64,000 nt of DNA from Lagierella massiliensis (GTDB taxonomy: Bacteria; Bacillota; Clostridia; Tissierellales; Peptoniphilaceae): NCBI RefSeq assembly GCF_001407835.1, contig NZ_CYUO01000004.1, positions 542,771-606,770 on the forward strand, given 5' to 3'. Made by a program: the position numbers and the translations under genes. Within the stretch, counting starts at the first letter, position 1; every line of letters begins with the position of its first letter. The notes beneath the pieces were generated by a model. That model ran no database searches. It was not told the DNA's origin and saw only the letters and a list, made by a program, of their open reading frames with translations. Below, in pieces: positions 36,655 through 44,260 of this stretch.

Positions 36655-36835
36655 TGTTATTAAGGTATAGCCTCGCTTCGCTCGGAGATGTTTCGACTCG
36701 CTGTCGCTCGCTCAACATGACAATACTAGGCTTTACATTTCTAGTAAGGAAAAAGACGGGTCGCCTTCTGACACTTTTCTGTCGAAAAGTGAAACGAGAT
36801 CGACATCTGACTGAAGAGAAGCGTGAAATGAGAAG
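36655..36835 (+). repeat. Dispersed multi-hairpin repeat, family B
   Basis: Contains CTCGCTTCGCTCGGAGA, TTTCGACTCGC, GTCGCCTTCTGACAC, a CTTTTC...GAAAAG hairpin and GTGAAACGAGATCGACATCTGA, shared with 8586-8736 and 40131-40572. It underlies the first part of an open frame beginning at 36636; that part is not thought to be protein-coding. Confidence 0.8.
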
Positions 36836-36854
36836 TTGGAGGAGAGGAGTAAAA

Positions 36855-37289
36855 TTGCTAAAAATAATTATTTTACTAATTTTTATTACAATATCCATAA
36901 TAAATTATCGTCACAAGAGAAAAAATATCGTAACCGTAAAGAAACAGCCGATTATACTTTTTGGCATAGCTTTGTTTACAGTTATAACAAGCTACATTTG
37001 CTATAGATTTGACAATTCAGTTTTAGGATATCTTATTGTTCTGTCGGCTGTGGTTTTAGCTTGGACTGTTGCTTTTTATCCTGGAATCACAAAAGATGGA
37101 GTTAATATTTTTATGGGAAGTACACCAATTATTACATTTGCCAAATTTTCAGAGATTAAAAAAATTGATATTGTAGAAAATAAAGATAATGTTAAATTAA
37201 AAATAAATGTTTTTGGGAGTATATTTAGTCAGGTTTATAGATTAGAAGATAGAGATAAAGTAATTGAGAAAATAGAAAAGAAGAAATAG
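36855..37289 (+). CDS. Small membrane protein with three hydrophobic segments
   Basis: About 144 residues starting at TTG 36855, selected because GGAGAGGAG (36841-36849) precedes it and because the upstream part of the open frame is repeat DNA. Three hydrophobic helices (LKIIILLIFITISII, ILFGIALFTVITSYICY, YLIVLSAVVLAWTVAFY) are followed by a ~60-residue cytoplasmic domain with a GITKDGVNIF...FAKFSEIKKIDI pattern. This resembles a DUF5673/PH-like tail of small membrane proteins, but I am not sure of the family. It sits in decayed accessory DNA next to another small membrane gene. Confidence 0.65.
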   Translation: MLKIIILLIFITISIINYRHKRKNIVTVKKQPIILFGIALFTVITSYICYRFDNSVLGYLIVLSAVVLAWTVAFYPGITKDGVNIFMGSTPIITFAKFSEIKKIDIVENKDNVKLKINVFGSIFSQVYRLEDRDKVIEKIEKKK

Positions 37290-37338
37290 AGATTAGATGT
37301 TTTTATAAAATCAGAATTTGACAATTTGGAGGAACGAA

Positions 37339-37509
37339 ATGTTAAAAGGAATAGGTTATCTATTATTTGGTATAGGTTTAGGTTTTATGTCTCCTAAATT
37401 TATCAAGCAATATAAAAAAGACAAAAACATTGAAAATACACTTGAAGTTATTGGAGTTTTATTATTAGCAGCTTCAAGCATTCTTTTAGGTGTTTTGGAA
37501 TTTATGTAG
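37339..37509 (+). CDS. Very small two-helix membrane protein
   Basis: A 56-residue protein from ATG 37339 with TTGGAGGA upstream; an in-frame ATG at 37318 lacks a ribosome binding site. Two hydrophobic helices (MLKGIGYLLFGIGLGFM and VIGVLLLAASSILLGVLEF) flank a charged loop KFIKQYKKDKNIENT. No family is recognised. It follows the previous membrane gene by 49 bases and is followed by a terminator, so both may form a short operon. Confidence 0.6.
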   Translation: MLKGIGYLLFGIGLGFMSPKFIKQYKKDKNIENTLEVIGVLLLAASSILLGVLEFM

Positions 37510-37561
37510 AATTATAAATCCCAGTTTGCCAGATTAACAACTAAATAAAAATTAACAGAGT

Positions 37562-37593
37562 AACAGTAAATCAAAAATGGTTTACTGTTTTTT
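37562..37593 (+). terminator. Terminator after small membrane genes
   Basis: AACAGTAAA (37562-37570) pairs perfectly with TTTACTGTT (37581-37589), followed by a T-run. Confidence 0.85.
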
Positions 37594-37706
37594 CTTTGCT
37601 CAAAAATAGAAAGAGAGGAACACAGAAAATGAAAAGCATAGAAGAAAAATCCATCAAGAGAAGTTAAGAAAATACAAAGAGTTACTTTTATATGGAGGTG
37701 GAATAG

Positions 37707-38192
37707 ATGATTAATGAAGAAGTATCCAGGTCAAGTCTTAATCTTGAAGTAAGACTTGCAAAAGCAACAAGTAAAGCAATTCTTGATGCCTTAAAGAAAG
37801 TACACAAGCAAATAGAAGAACAAGGAGGTTTGAAAAATGTAATAAAAAATAACGGAGAAGAGGTAAAACTAAAAGATATGGTTAAAAAGGGACAGTTAGA
37901 AGAAATTAATCTAAAAGATCCTGAGTTAAAAGAACTAAAGAAAATTTTAAATAAACACGGAGTGAAGTTTTCTGTTATGAAAGATAAGGAAACTGGTAAC
38001 CACTCTGTGTTTTTTCAATCTAAGGATATAAAGGTAATGGAACACGCCTTTTAAAAAGCAGTTAAGGCTTCTGAAAGAAAGGCCGATAGGAAAGATTCAA
38101 TAACGAAGACTATAAATAAATTTAAGGATATGTCTAAGGACACCATCAGTAAAGATAAAGTTAAAAACAAACATAAGGAGCAAAGCTTATGA
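37707..38192 (+). pseudogene. PcfB-like conjugation protein, disrupted by a nonsense codon
   Basis: The first 115 codons (INEEVSRSSLNLEVRLAKAT, then KILNKHGVKFSVMKDKETG and VFFQSKDIKVMEHAF) match PcfB/DUF3801 proteins of Tn1549-like integrative conjugative elements. A TAA at 38052-38054 interrupts the frame, but it stays open and Lys-rich to TGA 38190-38192, as in full-length PcfB tails. The tail's TGA overlaps the next gene's ATG (ATGA), preserving the original coupling. TATGGAGGTGG precedes the start. So this is a remnant of a conjugative element with a recent Glu-to-stop type change (inferred GAA to TAA). Confidence 0.8.
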
Positions 38193-38761
38193 TAAGTAAT
38201 TTAAAAACATTTGAAAATAAGAATTTTGGAAAACTCACTGTTATAGAAAAAGACGGTGAGTTTTTCTTTATAGCAAATGAAGTAGCAACTATGCTAGGAT
38301 ATGTCAATCCAAGAAAAGCTGTTTATGACCATGTAGATGAGTAAGATAAGGGTGTAACGAAATGGAACACCCCTGGAGGAATACAGAATATTTCAATAAT
38401 TAACGAATCAGGATTGTATTCACTTATCCTTTCATCAAAACTACCACAAGCAAAAATATTCAAAGCTTGGGTAACTAGAGAAGTCTTACCAAGTATTAGA
38501 AAAAATGGAGGATATATAGCTGGTCAAGAAAAGAAAACTAACGAAGAGCTACTTGCAGATGCAATTCTTGTAGCCAATAGAATTATTGCTGAAAGAGAGG
38601 AAGAAATTGAGGAATTAAGACCAAAGGCAGATTATTATGACAAATTAGTAGATTATAACCTACTTACAAACTTTAGAAATACTGCTGGTGACACTTTCCT
38701 GACGGAAAGAGAGATTCTTCGACTACAATTTTTACTTCGTAAAAATTTCCGCTCAGAATGA
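38189..38761 (+). pseudogene. Phage antirepressor (BRO/KilA-type), broken twice
   Basis: From ATG 38189 the frame encodes a BRO-N domain (GEFFFIANEVATMLGYVNP), is stopped by TAA at codon 52 (38342-38344), and then continues in the same frame (DKGVTKWNTPGG, INESGLYSLILSSKLPQAK, WVTREVLPSIRKNGGYI). That matches antirepressors, where this stop is normally an acidic residue. After LLTNFRNTA the C-terminal domain is replaced by translated repeat DNA (38688 on), which supplies the final stop. The usual KilAC domain is absent. It is a decayed mobile-element or prophage gene; the downstream open piece (38414-38761) is not an independent gene. Confidence 0.85.
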
Positions 38762-38763
38762 CA
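38688..38763 (+). repeat. Short copy of family B repeat, truncating the antirepressor
   Basis: GGTGACACTTTCCTGACGG, then AAAGAGAGATTCTTCGACT and AAATTTCCGCTCAGAATGACA form a shortened version of the 40131-40572 repeat: both outer ends are present and the middle hairpins are missing. Bases 38764-38896 hold no recognisable gene. Confidence 0.85.
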
Positions 38764-38896
38764 TGATGTGGGTAGAATCGCTATATTAGAAGTAAAATAT
38801 GCTGTCGCTGTCATTGTGAATGGAAAAATCTTGGACACTTCCTTGTAGAAAGAAACTATCCGATATGGACAAAGTAATTCAAAATTTAAAATTATA

Positions 38897-38924
38897 AAAG
38901 CATTGGATATCCTCTGCTTTTTTT
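38897..38924 (+). terminator. Rightward terminator
   Basis: AAAGCA (38897-38902) pairs with TGCTTT (38915-38920) around an inner GGATATCC palindrome, then a T-run. It faces the leftward terminator of the peptidase gene. Confidence 0.75.
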
Positions 38925-38929
38925 ATTTA

Positions 38930-38966
38930 AAAAACAAAAACTTGCCAGCAAGTTAATGCCGGCAAG
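38930..38966 (-). terminator. Leftward terminator of the M42 peptidase gene
   Basis: On the minus strand CTTGCCGGC pairs with GCTGGCAAG (plus positions 38958-38966 and 38941-38949), followed by TTTTTG and more T. Confidence 0.9.
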
Positions 38967-38973
38967 AAGAAAT

Positions 38974-40050
38974 TTATTTTTTCAAAATCTTTTTAATGTT
39001 CTCGTCGTTTAGGTTTTCAATTACCTTTATTGCCAGGTCAACTGCAGCTTCAAAGTCTGAAAGTCTGGCAAAGTTGTAGTGGCTGTGCACAAAGCGAGAT
39101 GGAACGCCTAAAACTAAAACTGGAACTCCTTCATTTGAAAGGTGGATGGCTCCTGCATTTGTTGATCCTGCTCGTCTAATGGCTGATTGGTAGATAATAT
39201 TATTTTCTTCCGCTAGGTCCTTGGCAAGTTTTATATATTCTGGATTTCCAATATAGGATTTGTCAAAGTGGCGAATTTGAACGCCCGCTCCCAGAACTCC
39301 TTGAGCTTGTTTTTTTGCAAAGTACAAGTCGTCAGCTGGGGAACCTTCAAAGACTATGGCAAGGTCTGGTTTAACTTTTTGACTTGTGACTTTGGCTCCT
39401 CTCATGCCAACTTCTTCTTGGGCAGCAAAGGCTCCAACTAAGTTTACATTTAAGTTGTCATTATCTTTAAGTCTATTCATTGTTTCCACTATGCATGCAC
39501 AGCCCAGTCTATTGTCAAAGGCTTTACCGCGAATTAGGTCGTGGGTCTTGTCGTATCTAAAGTCTACTATGGGAGCTACCGGTGCTCCTGGTTCAATTTT
39601 AAAGTCTTCTATAACTTCTTCATAGGACATGGCTCCAATATCTATAAATATTTTTTCTATGTCTAAGGGACGGTCTCTTTCCTCTTTAGTCATAAAGTGG
39701 GGAGGGGTTGATCCGGTTATCCCTTCAATTATTTTTCCATCTCTATTTCTAATTCCAACAAGGTGGGCAGGAACATTTGTAAGTACCCAGCCTCCTAAAG
39801 GAACGATGGCTAAAGTTCCATTGTCTAAAACACTTTGAACCATAAATCCAACTTCGTCAGTATGGGCGTCAAGTTGCACTGTAAAATTTTTCTTTTCAGG
39901 GTTTTTATACTTTGCATAGACATTGTTCATTGAATCATTTTCTACGTCAAGGTTTTTTAAGTACTTTTTTAAAATTTCTAATAGGTCTTCTTCAAAGCCT
40001 GAAGGCCCAAAGGCTGTTGTCAATTCTTCTATTAATTTAATTTTGTCCAT
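38974..40050 (-). CDS. M42-family metallo-aminopeptidase
   Basis: A 358-residue cytoplasmic enzyme. Metal ligands of the family are visible: LDAHTDEVGFMV, GKAFDNRLGCACIVE with the bridging Asp, AQEEVGMRGA with the catalytic Glu pair, VFEGSPADD, and a final VPSRFVHSHYN. M42 enzymes are dodecameric aminopeptidases or deblocking peptidases that finish off peptides, fitting an amino-acid fermenter. The start at ATG 40050 is preferred over an in-frame TTG at 40062, since GGAGGG lies between them. It stands alone, minus strand, with its own terminator. Some relatives are annotated as endoglucanase by old error. Confidence 0.93.
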   Translation of the reverse strand: MDKIKLIEELTTAFGPSGFEEDLLEILKKYLKNLDVENDSMNNVYAKYKNPEKKNFTVQLDAHTDEVGFMVQSVLDNGTLAIVPLGGWVLTNVPAHLVGIRNRDGKIIEGITGSTPPHFMTKEERDRPLDIEKIFIDIGAMSYEEVIEDFKIEPGAPVAPIVDFRYDKTHDLIRGKAFDNRLGCACIVETMNRLKDNDNLNVNLVGAFAAQEEVGMRGAKVTSQKVKPDLAIVFEGSPADDLYFAKKQAQGVLGAGVQIRHFDKSYIGNPEYIKLAKDLAEENNIIYQSAIRRAGSTNAGAIHLSNEGVPVLVLGVPSRFVHSHYNFARLSDFEAAVDLAIKVIENLNDENIKKILKK

Positions 40051-40130
40051 AAGTCCCTCCAATTTATAAATTCATTATAGCTTATTGGTGGTTTGCTCTC
40101 AATAGAGAAGATATTTCATGATGTAGTGGT

Positions 40131-40315
40131 TGTCACCTTTGGTGACACTTTCCTGACGGAAAGATAGGTCGCCTTCTGACATTTTCTTTCAGAAAGTGAA
40201 ACGAGATCGACATTTGACCTACAACGAAGACTTCGTCTTCTGTTAGGTCAAGAATTCTTCGACTCCCATTTTTACTTTGTAAAAATTTTCGCTCAGAATG
40301 ACAGTACGGAGTGTT
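40131..40315 (+). repeat. Dispersed multi-hairpin repeat, family B, tandem copy 1
   Basis: A chain of hairpins: TGTCACC-TTT-GGTGACA, CTTTC-CTGACG-GAAAG, CATTTTCTTTCAGAAAGTG, then GACCTACAACGAAGACTTC with its partner GTCTTCTGTTAGGTC, and TTTTTACTTTGTAAAAA, ending with GCTCAGAATGACA. No coding potential is credited. Confidence 0.9.
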
Positions 40316-40407
40316 TTTCTTCGTCTGAGAAGAAGTATAATGAAGCCTTTTGACAAAAGGGAAGAGTTTTGAGTAGAAGTGAGAAATGAGAGATTTGCAT
40401 GATGTGG

Positions 40408-40572
40408 TAGTTGTCACCTTTGGTGACACTTTCCTGACGGAAAGAGAGGTCGCCTTCTGACACTTTTCTTTCAGAAAGTGAAACGAGATCGACATTTGAC
40501 CTACAACGAAGACTTCGTCTTCTGTTAGGTCAAGAATTCTTCGACTCGCTTACGCTCGCTCAGAATGACAGA
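40408..40572 (+). repeat. Dispersed multi-hairpin repeat, family B, tandem copy 2
   Basis: Nearly identical to copy 1 over ~130 bases, but the last module is CTCGCTTACGCTCGCTCAGA instead of the TTTTTAC hairpin. A partial inverted piece (CTGTCATCTTGAGCGG...AATTCCAGAGGAATTTT...GTCGAAAGATCTCGTC) follows at about 40613-40665. The whole gap 40063-40693 holds only these repeats. Confidence 0.9.
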
Positions 40573-40694
40573 ATGGAGAGTAACGACTTCGAACTGAAAG
40601 AATCTCTCGTAACTGTCATCTTGAGCGGAAAAATTCCAGAGGAATTTTGGAGTCGAAAGATCTCGTCTTTTCTTCTATTGCTTTTACTCTTTAA

Positions 40695-40723
40695 TTGACA
40701 ACTTTGCCAAATGGTTGTATAAT
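40695..40723 (+). promoter_or_regulatory. Consensus sigma-A promoter of the threonine operon
   Basis: TTGACA (40695-40700), 17-base spacer, TATAAT (40718-40723): a perfect match to the consensus. The leader to the aspartokinase ATG is only about 65 bases and shows no T-box or lysine riboswitch. Confidence 0.9.
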
Positions 40724-40793
40724 CGAAAAAATTACTTTTATTATTTTATATAAAATTATACGATTTTTTTATTTCACAATAGAGGGGAAAGAT

Positions 40794-42104
40794 ATGAAAG
40801 TTGTAAAGTTTGGTGGAAGTTCACTATCTGATGCTATTCAGCTTAAAAAAGTTAGAGATATTATACTTGAAGATGATGATAGGAAGTACATCGTCGTTTC
40901 TGCGCCTGGAAAAGGTGTAAAAAATAATCACAAGGTTACTGACCTTCTTGCAATGTGTCATGAATTAAGTGACCATGATTTAAATTTTAATGAAGTTTAC
41001 AAGATCATCGAGAATGTTTATAAAAATATTGTTGATGATCTTGTTTTGCATATTGACATTGACAGTATTCTTAAAGAGGTCAAGGAAGAAATTGAAGGTG
41101 GCGAAAGCTATGACTTTGTTATTAGTCGTGGAGAGTTTATTAGCGCTCAAGTTCTCGCTTCCTATTTAGGATATGATTTTGTGGATGCAAAGGACTTAAT
41201 TGTATTTACTGATGGCGTGTTGGACCTTCGCAAGTCCCAGGAAAATATTAAAAGTATTTTATCTAAACATGATAGGGCAGTGGTGCCAGGTTTTTATGGT
41301 GTTGATGAAGAGGGAAGGGTAAAAACTTTTACTCGTGGCGGCTCTGACGTGACAGGTTCTGTTATTGCTTCTGCCCTTGATGCTGAAATGTACGAGAACT
41401 TCACCGACGTGTCAGGCTTTTTGGTAGTGGATCCAAAGATTGTAAAAAATCCTCATCCCATGGGAACCATCACTTACAATGAGCTTCGCGAGCTTTCCTA
41501 TATGGGTGCTAAGGTGCTTCATGAAGAGGCGATTTTTCCTCTTAGGGACAAAAACATTCCAATTAACATTAAAAACACAAATGCACCAAATGAAGATGGC
41601 ACTTTAATTTTATCGAAATGTGATACAAAGAATAAAAATATTTTGACAGGAATATCTGGAAAAAAAGATTTTATTGTTATAAATCTTGAAAAGGTAAATA
41701 TGAATTCTGAGAAGGACTTTTTTAGAAAACTCACTACGGTCTTTGAGTCAAATGACATTTCCATTGAGCATATGCCTTCAAGTATTGATTCCGTTTCAGT
41801 TCTTGTGGCAGATTCATATATTGCGCCAAAGTTAAACAAGGTGATTGAAGAATTAAAAATTTATTTAAATGTGGATAGTATTTCTTGGGAGAGGGACATT
41901 TCCCTTATCGCCGTTGTTGGTCGTGGCATGATAAATGAAAAGGGTGTGTCATCGAGAATCTTTACTGCACTTGCAAGGGAAGGTGTAAATATTAAGATGA
42001 TTAGCCAGGGCTCAAGTGAAATAAATATTATTATTGGCGTTGAAACAAAGGATTTTGAAAAGGCGATTCGTTCCATATACGAAGAATTTTATAAGGAGGA
42101 CTAA
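40794..42104 (+). CDS. Aspartate kinase
   Basis: A 436-residue protein with KFGGSS at residues 5-10, the RGGSDVTGSVIA segment of the kinase fold and tandem ACT-type regulatory domains in the last ~130 residues (GRGMINEKGVSSRIFTALA, then NIKMISQGSSEINI). It makes aspartyl-phosphate, the first step to threonine, methionine and lysine. The ATG at 40794 is chosen because it has AGAGGGGA before it and gives the family's N-terminus; the longer frame upstream contains the promoter. It heads a four-gene operon with asd, hom and a thrC-thrB fusion, so flux here is likely to threonine, and feedback by an end product at the ACT domains is expected. Confidence 0.95.
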   Translation: MKVVKFGGSSLSDAIQLKKVRDIILEDDDRKYIVVSAPGKGVKNNHKVTDLLAMCHELSDHDLNFNEVYKIIENVYKNIVDDLVLHIDIDSILKEVKEEIEGGESYDFVISRGEFISAQVLASYLGYDFVDAKDLIVFTDGVLDLRKSQENIKSILSKHDRAVVPGFYGVDEEGRVKTFTRGGSDVTGSVIASALDAEMYENFTDVSGFLVVDPKIVKNPHPMGTITYNELRELSYMGAKVLHEEAIFPLRDKNIPINIKNTNAPNEDGTLILSKCDTKNKNILTGISGKKDFIVINLEKVNMNSEKDFFRKLTTVFESNDISIEHMPSSIDSVSVLVADSYIAPKLNKVIEELKIYLNVDSISWERDISLIAVVGRGMINEKGVSSRIFTALAREGVNIKMISQGSSEINIIIGVETKDFEKAIRSIYEEFYKED

Positions 42105-42105
42105 C

Positions 42106-43083
42106 ATGAAGGTTAATTTAGCGGTTGTAGGTGCAACTGGTCTTGTTGGTGGCATGATGTTACAGGTTTTAAGTGAAGAAAATTTTCCAATAGATAAACT
42201 ATATTTATTTGGTTCAAAAAATTCCCATGGTGAAAAGATAAATTACTGTGGCAAGGAATATGAAGTTGGAGAATTAAAAGAAGATTCTTTTGATGGAAGG
42301 GATATAAAGATTGCGTTATTTGCTGCAGGAGGAGCGGTAAGTGAAAAGTATGCACCTATTGCGGCGAAGGCGGGAGTAACTGTAATTGACAATAGCTCTT
42401 GCTTTAGAATGGACAAGGACGTTCCACTGGTTGTTCCAGAAATAAATGCAGAGGACATTAAAAAGAATAAGGGCATTATTGCAAACCCAAATTGTTCTAC
42501 AATCCAATCGGTGTTGCCACTTAAGCCAATCCACGACAAATACAAAATTAAAAGAGTTATCTATTCAACCTATCAATCAGTATCTGGATCGGGATTAAAT
42601 GGAATTTCCGATTTAGAAAAGGGAACTCAATTAGCTTACAAGTATCCGATTAACAACAACTGTATTCCACAAATAGATGTGTTTTTAGACAATGGCTATA
42701 CAAAGGAAGAGATGAAGATGATTGACGAAACTAAAAAAATTCTTCATGACGACTCTATTCTTGTAACTGCCACAACAGTTCGTGTGCCAGTAAAATCTTC
42801 CCACTGTGTCTCCATTAACATCGAAACAGAAAGAGCTTTTGAAGTGGAAGATGTGAAGAAAATTATTTCAGAGTATCCTGGAATGGTTCTTGAAGATGAC
42901 CTTGCAGAAGAAAAATATCCAATGCCAATTACTTCAACTGGCAAAAATGAAGTCTTTGTTGGTAGAGTTAGACGTGACTTCACAGTGGAAAATGGATTAA
43001 ATCTTTGGTGCTGTGCAGACAACATAAGGAAGGGAGCTGCCACTAACGCAGTTCAGATTGCGAAAAAAGTCTTGGAGGTTTAA
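42106..43083 (+). CDS. asd: Aspartate-semialdehyde dehydrogenase
   Basis: A 325-residue enzyme with the NADP-binding GATGLVGG at 9-16 and the catalytic Cys130 in NPNCST, and SSHCVSINIETE near the substrate-binding His. It reduces aspartyl-phosphate to aspartate semialdehyde. ATAAGGAGGA sets the ATG at 42106, one base after the aspartokinase stop, which argues against the longer frame starting at 42034. Length is close to the family's usual 330-340 residues. It is followed immediately by hom. Confidence 0.95.
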   Translation: MKVNLAVVGATGLVGGMMLQVLSEENFPIDKLYLFGSKNSHGEKINYCGKEYEVGELKEDSFDGRDIKIALFAAGGAVSEKYAPIAAKAGVTVIDNSSCFRMDKDVPLVVPEINAEDIKKNKGIIANPNCSTIQSVLPLKPIHDKYKIKRVIYSTYQSVSGSGLNGISDLEKGTQLAYKYPINNNCIPQIDVFLDNGYTKEEMKMIDETKKILHDDSILVTATTVRVPVKSSHCVSINIETERAFEVEDVKKIISEYPGMVLEDDLAEEKYPMPITSTGKNEVFVGRVRRDFTVENGLNLWCCADNIRKGAATNAVQIAKKVLEV

Positions 43084-43084
43084 T

Positions 43085-44260
43085 TTGAAAATTGCAATAA
43101 TGGGCTTTGGCACTGTGGGAACAGGTGTTGAAGAAATATTATATAAGAAGAAGGAGTCCCTATTAAAAAATTGTTTTGATATAGAAATTGACAGGGTTTT
43201 AATAAGGGACAAAGATAAAAAGAGGTCGCCACTAAAAAGTGACATAGTGTTTACGGATGATTTTGACGAAATTTTAAATTCCCAGGTGGATACGGTAATT
43301 GACGTTACTTCAAGCCTTGAAGAAACTTACGAAAGAATTGTTTTATTAATGAAAGCGGGCAAGAACATCGTTACTGCAAATAAGGCGGTTGTTTCAAAAT
43401 ACTTTGAAGAATTAAATGCCTTGGCAAGGGAAAATAAAGTATATTTTTCCTATGAAGCTTCCGTTGCTGGAGCAATTCCGGTAATCCATCCAATAATGGA
43501 AGAGAGTTTCTTCAGCGACATGAATAAAATCCATGGGATTTTAAATGGGACTTCAAACTATATTTTGTCCAAGATGGAAGTGGAAGGCTCGTCTTACGCC
43601 GATGTACTGAAGGAGGCTCAAGACCTTGGTTATGCAGAGGCAGATCCAACTGCGGATGTTGGTGGCTTTGACGCAATGAGAAAAATTAGAATTTTATCCT
43701 CCCTTATATATAATGCGAAGATTGATGAAGGGGACATTTTCACATTTGGAATTTCAAATATAAAAAAATCCGACTTTGACTATGCAAAGGAGCTTGGTTA
43801 TTCAATTAGGCTTATTGCAAAGTCAGTACTGTCCCAGGGAAAGATAAATATTTCAGTTATTCCAACTTTTTTAAAGGACAACTTCTTTGCAAAGACCTTT
43901 GATGGAACCAATGCAGTAAAGGTTTGGGGAGAAAACTTTTCTTGTTATGAATTTAAAGGACCAGGAGCAGGGCGTCTTGAAACTGCTGATGCAATTATGC
44001 GAGACCTTTTAAGAATCCTTTCCCGTAGAGAAATAAATACTTTTTATGATGCATCAAATTCATATGAAGTAGAAAATAATTTGAAGAGCAAGTTCTATGT
44101 AAGAACTTCAAAAGTTAATCCTGGATTAAAAGAGCTAATTGAAGAAGAAAGAGTTTTAGGACAGGACCACCATATTATTACGAGAGAAATTAATCTTGAT
44201 GAATTAAAAACGGTGCTTGATGACGAAATGTTTATTGTAGAAATAGAGGGGACAATATGA
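43085..44260 (+). CDS. hom: Homoserine dehydrogenase, short form
   Basis: Begins at TTG 43085 with GGAGG at 43074-43078, one base after the asd stop; the upstream in-frame ATG lies inside asd. The 391 residues carry GFGTVGTG (7-14), the catalytic region GILNGTSNYILSKM and AQDLGYAEADPTADVGG. It reduces aspartate semialdehyde to homoserine. Bacillus-type enzymes end in a full ACT domain (total ~430); here the tail after the catalytic domain is shorter (FYVRTSKVNPGLKELIEEE and DHHIITREI), so allosteric control may be reduced or altered. The stop overlaps the next ATG (ATGA). Confidence 0.93.
   Translation: MKIAIMGFGTVGTGVEEILYKKKESLLKNCFDIEIDRVLIRDKDKKRSPLKSDIVFTDDFDEILNSQVDTVIDVTSSLEETYERIVLLMKAGKNIVTANKAVVSKYFEELNALARENKVYFSYEASVAGAIPVIHPIMEESFFSDMNKIHGILNGTSNYILSKMEVEGSSYADVLKEAQDLGYAEADPTADVGGFDAMRKIRILSSLIYNAKIDEGDIFTFGISNIKKSDFDYAKELGYSIRLIAKSVLSQGKINISVIPTFLKDNFFAKTFDGTNAVKVWGENFSCYEFKGPGAGRLETADAIMRDLLRILSRREINTFYDASNSYEVENNLKSKFYVRTSKVNPGLKELIEEERVLGQDHHIITREINLDELKTVLDDEMFIVEIEGTI

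Noticed and set aside
36636-36854. N-terminal extension of the small membrane protein
   Set aside because: This part is family B repeat DNA; the ribosome binding site supports TTG 36855 as the start.
40133-40495. 120-residue minus-strand frame with internal repeats
   Set aside because: It is the translation of two tandem family B repeats, with no ribosome binding site.
40730-40793. Lysine riboswitch or T-box before aspartokinase
   Set aside because: The leader is only about 65 bases, AT-rich, and shows no conserved stems.
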